Assembly: GCA_047967505.1 (NCBI GenBank)
Contig: CM106540.1
DNA: 64,000 nt
Reading direction: 5' to 3' (one strand)
Source: Dipteris shenzhenensis
Taxonomy: Eukaryota; Polypodiophyta; Polypodiopsida; Gleicheniales
Part shown: positions 57,301 to 64,000 of the stretch, piece after piece
Layout of the letters: each line of letters opens with the position of its first letter
Position numbering within the stretch: the first letter of the stretch is position 1
Translations under genes and position numbers: made by a program
The notes under the pieces: model-generated
Database searches by the model: none
Told to the model about the DNA's origin: nothing
Seen by the model: the letters and a program-made list of their open reading frames with translations, nothing else

Positions 57301-59847
57301 CCTCTTCACTCTCCCTTTAAAATTCCATTAATTAGTGTCTCGCCACCTCCCTCTTGGCCGATGAACCCAATTAACCTAAGGTTTCACCGCCTTCCTATCA
57401 TCAATTAACGTAAATACCCTAAGGTCCCTAAGACCACCTCTTCCTACCACGCCACCCTCTTTGCCTCTCCCCTCTGCCTCGCCGCCTCCTCCCCTTCTCT
57501 CAGGCTTCCTCCCTTTCCTCAGGTGCTCCTCTCCCTCCCTTTCTTTACGCATCCTTAGCCCCCCCCTCGATATATACTCACTCAAGTAGCCACGACTTCT
57601 CGAATCAGGATTCCCATGAACTTTCTTGAATTAGCACGTTCTCCAATAACCACATTCTGGAATTGCCACCACCCTCAAATGTATTAATCTCTATTCGCCT
57701 TACCTTAATCACCAGATTCACCCATCTTGGGACAGAGCATAGCGATTGAGAGCTTGAAGAGTGAGAGGCTTGGTTGACTACGTAGTCACAATAGATGGCA
57801 AACAGAGGAATCAAGCGATGGCAACCAATTGTATACTTTTAGGGAGCATAATGGGCATGCTTTGAGAGGTAGTAGATGCTACCATAGAGTACTATGAGCA
57901 TAGCATTTGAGAGCTCGAAGAGCAAGAGGCTTGGTTAATTGAGTAGTCACAATCGATGGCAAAAAGATTTGAGAGATATGTTTAACAGCAAAGGACAACC
58001 TAAAAGACTATTGAGGAGTACCTTAGGACTACTGACAACCCAAAAGACTTTGAGGAATATCTAAGGATGACACATTGGGCAGAGGAATCAGCTAGATACA
58101 TTGATCAGCAGAGGTGCATCCTAGATTCAAGGTAAGTGCATCCAAACTCCGGAATAGGATGTAGAATTCATAACATTTCAGCTGTAGTGGAGCCAAAGAG
58201 ACCATCAATTTGCCAATGCAATGTTGGCAATTGAGATGAAAAATATTAGAAGTTTGGCTAAGGAAAAGGTGAAGAGCACCACTAAGAGTCGATACTGAGG
58301 CCTTTGAATACACAAAGGGATTTGAAGTGTGAAGCTAGGACAGGAAAAGTGTAGTAGGAGAGAGACGCAAACATTCTCATGTCATCTATGTTGTAATCCT
58401 AGGAGTGGTAGTATCCGCTTATACTAAAGAATAGTAATGGAATTACAATTTCTTTATCAAACTTTTAATCTTCAGTTACTTTCCTATGTGTGTCAACTAT
58501 TGAAAGTGTAATGTTAATGAATTTGTGTGTAAGCACATTGTCTATTTCCTTCTATTTATTTGTGATACCTGATTCAATTTACAAGCACATTGTCTATTTC
58601 CTTCTATTTATTTGTGATGCCTGATTCAATTTACATAGACAAAATAGGAAGATAGCTTTGGATATCTTTTCAACCAAACTATATCAAATAGATGGAGATC
58701 TAGAAACTCAAGAATCTAAATGCTTTGAATTGAGGTATCTTACACTAGGGAGCTCAGATCAAAGTGCTATAAAAACGAAAATTGCAACTCCCTCCCTGAG
58801 CTACGATGAGCACAAGAATTAATTCAAAGGATGCAATCTCATAAGATATGCCTTGGTGGAAGCAAGGGCATATGCCTTGAGAAAGCAAGGGCTTACACTC
58901 TCATTTTAAAGGATAGAGGACCAAGTGCTCTGATACCATGTTGAGGAAGTAGGCCAAAGGAGAGTGCACATGATATATAACTGTGCATTGCTTGTCTTAT
59001 GGATATGATGAAGGATATATACATCTTTACCCCTAAGTTTTAGGTTTAGGGATGGTCCCTATGCCCTATAGTCCGATCTAGAATGGTGCAATTTCCACTA
59101 TATTAATAGAGGTCTTCCTAGAATTTAGACTGCTCTTTATCTATTGACATATTGTCTATATCTATATCTATTGACATATTGTCTATGTATGCTATGTATA
59201 TGTCTATGCTCCTAGTCAGATCATTTGGTCTATATCTATATATCTATATCTATATCTATTGACATATTGTCTATGTATGCTATGTATATGTCTATGCTCC
59301 TAGTCGGCTCATTTTGTCTCTTCTTTCTTGCCATTTGCATCTGTTTTGAGCCTCTCCACTACTTTTTGGCTCCATTCAAGTAGTTCTAGGTGCCATTAGC
59401 GACCTCTTGGTTTGCTGGTCGGCACTTTTTGTCTAGACATGCTTGCACGTGTGGTCCCTCAAGGCTATTGTGGAGCCTTTCATCGCCAAAATCAGAGTTT
59501 TTTGTTGTTGTTGCTACATAGCCGACCACCTACAAGTAGTTCTGACGACCACAAGTGCTGGCTTTTGACTTGGTTCTATATTTTGAGGCACCCTCTTACT
59601 GGGTTTTGATCACGGTTTGCATTTTGGAGCATCCACAGCCATGGACTAGCTACTGCAAACGTCTACAAGAGCACTTCATGAGTCGCCTTACACACGTGGA
59701 GCCTACTGTTGCATTTTGGAGCCCTAGACTAGTTGACTCATTTGCTAGTGCTTCATTTCGGGTTGTGAGTTTGTCACCTCAGGTTGCTGCCCACGTTCAC
59801 AAAGCCCTTTGCCATCATATCTTCCTTGCCTTCAAGCTCCCTGCTCA
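57301..59847. other. Intergenic sequence with local duplications
   Basis: No gene is recognised. Direct duplications are near 57728-57800 and 57900-57970 (GAGAGGCTTGGTTGA / AAGAGGCTTGGTTAA with GTAGTCACAAT), a 52-bp tandem repeat at 58531-58635 (AAGCACATTGTCTATTTCC), and an 88-bp tandem repeat at about 59150-59315. Confidence 0.45.
59150..59315 (+). repeat. Tandem repeat, 88-bp unit, TCTATA-rich
   Basis: Two copies of TATTGACATATTGTCTATGT followed by ATGCTATGTATATGTCTATG and CTCCTAGTC, with a variable (TCTATA)n run between them. Confidence 0.8.
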
Positions 59848-60510
59848 TGGAGAAGTTCAAGGGGCAAGGATTGCCAATATGGCAAACAAAGATATATGCA
59901 TGAAGGGTTTGGGAGGTTGTTGAGAAAGACCATCTTGATACAATTGATCAGCAACAATACAAAGTATGGAAGCAACAAAATGCAAGAGCAATTGCTCACA
60001 TTGGCCTTACCGTCTCTCTCATTCATCACGTGGACTTCAAGTCAATTGCTAAGGAGATTTGGGATCTCCTTGAGAGCTTATTTGCTAACAAAATCAGCAA
60101 CTCTAAAGACTTTTTGAAACTCAAGTTCTATGATTTGAAACTGCAAGAAAGTGAAGAATTGAGTGATCATTCAGCAACGTTTTAGTCTCTTGTTCAACTA
60201 CTCTCGAGCTTGAAAAGCCCATCTGATGATGAGGATAAAATGGTTATCCTTATGAAGAGTATGCAAGGGATACCTCATTTTGGGAAGACTCTTGAAGTTC
60301 TACACCTTGCCACTACCCCATTTGATGATATGGTGGATCTACTTATTGAAAATTACTGCCGTAATAAAGATTCCATTATTGCCTCTACTAGTGATCATGC
60401 ATTTGCTTCTACATGCAAATGGAAGATCAATGAAAATATTGTTTGCAAATTTTGTAAAAGAAAACGACATGGAAATGACATGTTGAGGCTAATTGCTTCA
60501 AGAAGAAGGA
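59848..60510 (+). pseudogene. Copia gag remnant
   Basis: Begins MEKFKGQGLPIWQTKIYA followed by a stop, then VWEVVEKDHLDTIDQQQYKVW, NARAIAHIGLTVSLI, KEIWDLLESLFANKISNSKD and FLKLKFYDLKLQESE. This is the copia gag (UBN2) pattern of W..V, Q.....A...I..sl, a.e.Wd.L. After a stop near 60185 it continues LLSSLKSPSDDEDKMVILMK and TPFDDMVDLLIENYC, and ends with a knuckle-like CKFCKRKRHGNDM. Protease and pol are absent; the 3' LTR follows at 60888. Confidence 0.8.
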
Positions 60511-60887
60511 ATAGGGGAATTGGTTGGTTCTTAGCCTTGAATTGGCAATGAGATTCAAGAAGAAAGTCTTTAGCAATGAGATTGGCTGGTTCTCAGCCTT
60601 GAGTAGTCCCTCTAAAATGAATTTATTTGGACTCAATAAGGGTACTCTACCTTAGGTTGTCCCCCCAAAATGATTCTATTGCCTTTTACTTTGGTATAAT
60701 TGTATTGACCACCAGTTTAGAGTAAGAGGGGTGATGAGTGATGGTCTACCCTTGCCGGTCTCGCAAGCTGACTAAGAAGTCACTATGACATGGGAGGTGT
60801 TGGATGGTTGGACTTGCTCTTTTGAGTATTGCAGTGGGGGGATTGGTCTACTCCTTACATGTTGGGTCTCACACCTCTTAAGGGGGG

Positions 60888-61126
60888 TGTTCAAGAAATC
60901 ATAACCAAAGAATGTGTGCTGGTGTGTTTTATTAGGAGTTCTAGTAGTGGTTCTATGTATAAGTGCCACGTGTCACCTTGGGAGTTATCCCATATGCATT
61001 TGGTACTAGAGTATGTGTGCCTATTCTATAAAGGCTTGTACTTCACTTGTCACATGATGATGAATGATGAATGAAAGCATTTTCATTATGTTTTCATTTG
61101 AGTATCATTTCCTCTCACCCTAGCCT

Positions 61127-61163
<37 letters not shown>

Positions 61164-61170
61164 ATCATGT
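60888..61170 (+). repeat. 3' LTR of the pol-deleted copia element
   Basis: TGTTCAAGAAATCATAACC follows the polypurine tract TTAAGGGGGG (60879-60887). A TATA box CTATAAAGGCTTG lies near 61024-61036. The end is uncertain because of the (CT)n run at 61131-61160. No matching 5' LTR was found in the window. Confidence 0.6.
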
Positions 61171-61879
61171 TTCTTTAACATTTGCAAGTCAAAATGTTGG
61201 CTCTCATAATTATGTGTATAGCATGATCACTATATTCTATTGGCCAACATGCTACATTAAAACATCACGATAGAATTTTATGAAAGGTAGATTATAAAGT
61301 TTTAACTTTTAAAACAAACGAGCAACAAAGACCAAGGAATAGCATAATGTGTTTTGACTCTTGAGTTCTTAATATTGAATTGTTCATAAAATTCCAAGTT
61401 TGTGCATTAAAAATCCATTGAAGCAAACATAATTAAGCAACCCATTGAAGCAAGCATGCAAAATTTGGAGAAACCATTAACACATACATGCTAACATTAA
61501 ATCAATGCACACATTGCATAGAATCACACAACTCGTAACATTGATCTAGGGTACATGTAAGCACTATAGCAACCCTTGTACCCTGATATTAACTTGGGTT
61601 GTGTGTACTTGACTCTTTGAAATACTGTTTGCATGTCACAAGGTGAGCTATCGCAATTATGTGTACAATATTATCGATATGGTATTGGAAAACCCTTTGA
61701 AGCTGCTAGTTAAAGCAAGCATGCAAACATTGGGGAAAACCATTAATACATGCATTCCGTCATCAAAGCAATGCACACACAAAGCATACAAGCACACACA
61801 AGGATAATTCAACTTCAAAACATTTATCTCAATTGTCAAAACTTAAAAGAGTCCAAAATTTACTCCACTTCCACAAAAT
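61171..61879. other. Intergenic sequence, no gene recognised
   Basis: Includes partly duplicated phrases (AAGCAAGCATGCAAA near 61451 and 61713, with CATTAAYACATRCAT). Nothing else is recognised. Confidence 0.4.
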
Positions 61880-62083
61880 TTAATCATGAAGGATACAAGC
61901 ATCAGAGTCATCATCTTGCACACCTTGTTGATCATCATTGTGGTTTGGAAGGCCAATAATGTATTCCTCGCCATCTTCATCAATAGTCTCACCTTCCGCG
62001 TCTTTCTCCTTGTCCTTTGTTTGGATTTCAATGCAAGGGGTGGAATCAAGAACAACATCATTACTTTGGAGCTTGCTCCTCAT
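61880..62083 (-). pseudogene. Acidic C-terminal protein remnant
   Basis: The minus-strand frame ends GEEYIIGLPNHNDDQQGVQD then DDSDACILHD at a stop. It is rich in Asp and Glu and has the look of an acidic tail of a larger protein, with KDKEKDAEGETIDED before it. No family is recognised. The upstream sequence (62100-62720) is the first copy of a diverged direct repeat and has no long frame. Confidence 0.35.
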
Positions 62084-63930
62084 ATCTTGTATCTCCTAGG
62101 ATAGCGAATATTGTTTTATTGCAATAAATCTATACAATATTCTTAGCTCGGTCTTTTAGGAGTATATTCCTAAAGTTCTATGGATCTATCTGTAGTGGCT
62201 CCAATTCCTAAAGTTCTATGTATGTACTTGTAGTGGCTCCAGTTCCTTTTAGTGAATGAGTTGGAGCATGGTTGTACAAAAACAATCATGGCAAGTGGAC
62301 ATAAAGTTCACAACTAGCATCATTCATCATCCACCAGTTTGACTAGTGCTTGTGCATTGGTAGATGCAAATAAAACTTCTTGCATTAATAATTAGCTAGC
62401 TTGTCACAATACCTGGTAAATGTAGCATCTTGTAGATAATATGCTCAAACCAACTTAATACTTATGGAAATTATTCATGACTCTAGAAACCTCTTCGAGT
62501 TTCATGTTCTACCACTACAAATCATGGATCTTTCTCCCATCATTTATAAAGAAAGTCCACACCTCCCTCTATTTTGGTGCATTGAAGGTCTTTTGACATT
62601 TTGCTTGTTTGCATGCATTGGTGGATTTTTAGCAATGAGTGCTTGCTCTATGCTTTGAAAGTGCATCCCAGCTTTTCCAACCGTTGGAGCCTTTGTGTCC
62701 AAATCTCTAGTGCAACCATGACATGCAATATTATCATCATGGCATGCTCAAAATAATTCCATAATGTTGGTGACTCTATCTTTTCTTTCAGATCATCACA
62801 TTTGTCTCTAACCACTTTATTCCTCAGTCTTGAAAGCCACCTTAAAAAAAAGTCAAAATGGAAGTTCTTAATAAAGAAAAACTAAATTTATCATTGATCT
62901 CAATGTGTAAAAGTGCGAGCAAAATATTTTTCTTACTAGCAATTGTGCATTGTAGACCCAACCCAACACGAACTCATATTGTCTTGATCCTTTGAGGTGA
63001 TCATACAAACTTTACAAATTCATGAGCTTTACGGAGGCTTTACGTATACTCCTTGAACCACAACTTATGCTTGTTTCAATATTTCAACACCAAGATCAAG
63101 GTGTGAGAGCAACAAGGTGATGCATATGATTAGTGAAACTCTCTTATAGTAGTCTAAAGACCTTTTTACAACTCTTTGCATTATGCATGATGCTCTACAC
63201 AACTTGTTATGGGCCTCTCTCCCTTATTGTAACAATTGGATTGCAATGCTCACTTCAATGAGGGGAGGAACCTCTTTGCAAGGGGTTCAAATGTGAACAT
63301 TATATGTCCATTTTGGAGCTTACTATTCATATCTTGTATCTCCTAAGATAGCTAAGATTTTAAGATTGCAATAAATAAATCTTCTAGGATCCTATTCCCA
63401 AAGTTCTATAAATTTACTTTGTAGTGGCTCCTATTCCTTTTAGTAGATGAGTTGGAGCATGGTTGTGCAATCATGGCAAGTGGATGTAGGACTTTACAAC
63501 TAGCACCATTCATCATCCCCATTTCCATACAAGTGCAATCTCAAGTAGTGTTTGTACAATGGCAAATACAAATAAACACTTCTTGCATTGATAATTAGCT
63601 AGCTTACCTAATAGATAGCCTCTTGTAATATATTCAAACCACAAAAAACTCATTCATGACAACAGAAAACTCTTTGAGTTTCATGTTCCACCATTGCAAA
63701 TCAAGGAGGTAGCCCAATAGACTATGAGCTTTCTCCAATCACTTTCTATAGAAAGCTCACACCTCCCTTCATTTCAGTGTATTGAAGTTCCTTCTAATAT
63801 TTTACTTTTTTGGATGCATCGATAGGTTTTTAGCAATGAGTGCTTGCTCTATTCTTTGAAAGTGCATCCTAGCTTTTCCAATAGTCAGGGCCTTTGTGTC
63901 CAAAGCTCTTACTGCAATCATGACATGCAA
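62030..63930. repeat. Direct repeat, two diverged copies about 1.19 kb apart
   Basis: 62050-62720 and 63310-63920 are colinear: TTGGAGCTTRCT, ATCTTGTATCTCCTA, GAGTTGGAGCATGGTTGT (62258 and 63449), GATAATTAGCTAGCTT, and AGCTTTTCCAAY with CCTTTGTGTCCAAA. The first copy has an extra 36-bp tandem duplication (CCTAAAGTTCTATG, 62171-62242). On the minus strand both contain CATG(T/A)CATG..TG and CACAAAGG, encoding CHxC-like residues, too decayed to assign. Confidence 0.6.
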
Positions 63931-64000
63931 CATTATCCTCATGGCATCCTCAAAAGACTTCGATAATGTTGGTTTTGTCTCTGTGCCAACATGGACTTAG

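Noticed and set aside
60220-60240. CTGATGATGAG as a hammerhead ribozyme core
   Set aside because: It lies inside the copia gag reading frame and no matching GAAA stem arrangement is seen.

Overview
The window looks like repeat-rich plant nuclear DNA, probably from a seed plant with a large genome. The reasons are plant-type telomere motifs (CCCTAAA), Ty1/copia and Ty3/gypsy elements primed by initiator tRNA-Met, and one split gene whose 5.25-kb intron holds retrotransposons. Species cannot be read from the sequence. I see no bacterial operon, CRISPR array, rRNA or tRNA gene.

Layout. 275-669: fragment of a long LTR. 1967-5130: broken minus-strand gene of a transposase-like family (DUF7869-type). 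5213-6208: degenerate interstitial telomeric repeats, followed by a G-rich minisatellite (6255-6960) and a GA-rich tract (7160-7480). 8100-12800: two copies of one LTR/leader sequence in inverted orientation, 99 bp apart. 10801-11330: gypsy RNase H remnant. 15301-20135: a copia element with both LTRs and matching ATTAC duplications, inserted into a repeat whose uninterrupted copy lies at 24127-25112. 25113-27820: minus-strand gypsy pol. 27823-29950: plus-strand copia pol. 30180-32340: further gypsy fragments (RNase H half, gag, protease region). About 34500-35575: probable LINE tail. 38295-45311: a chromovirus-like gypsy element carrying a nested gag-only copia element (41799-44321). 59848-61170: copia gag and 3' LTR with pol missing. 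61880-63930: diverged direct repeats.

The one clearly intact host gene is on the minus strand at 46331-54957. Its ten exons have consistent phases and encode about 495-552 aa. The product resembles the cyanobacterial/plant family of lipid-A-disaccharide-synthase-related glycosyltransferases, with a Ser-rich N-terminal extension that may be a plastid transit peptide. Its fourth intron has received at least two LTR elements.

The rest is a record of nested insertion, truncation and inversion. I found no new multi-gene system. The points most worth checking are the DUF7869-type element, the inverted LTR pair, the two complementary RNase H halves 19 kb apart, a motif shared by two repeat regions, and the splice-site oddities of the intact gene. 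All reading was by eye, with no database search.
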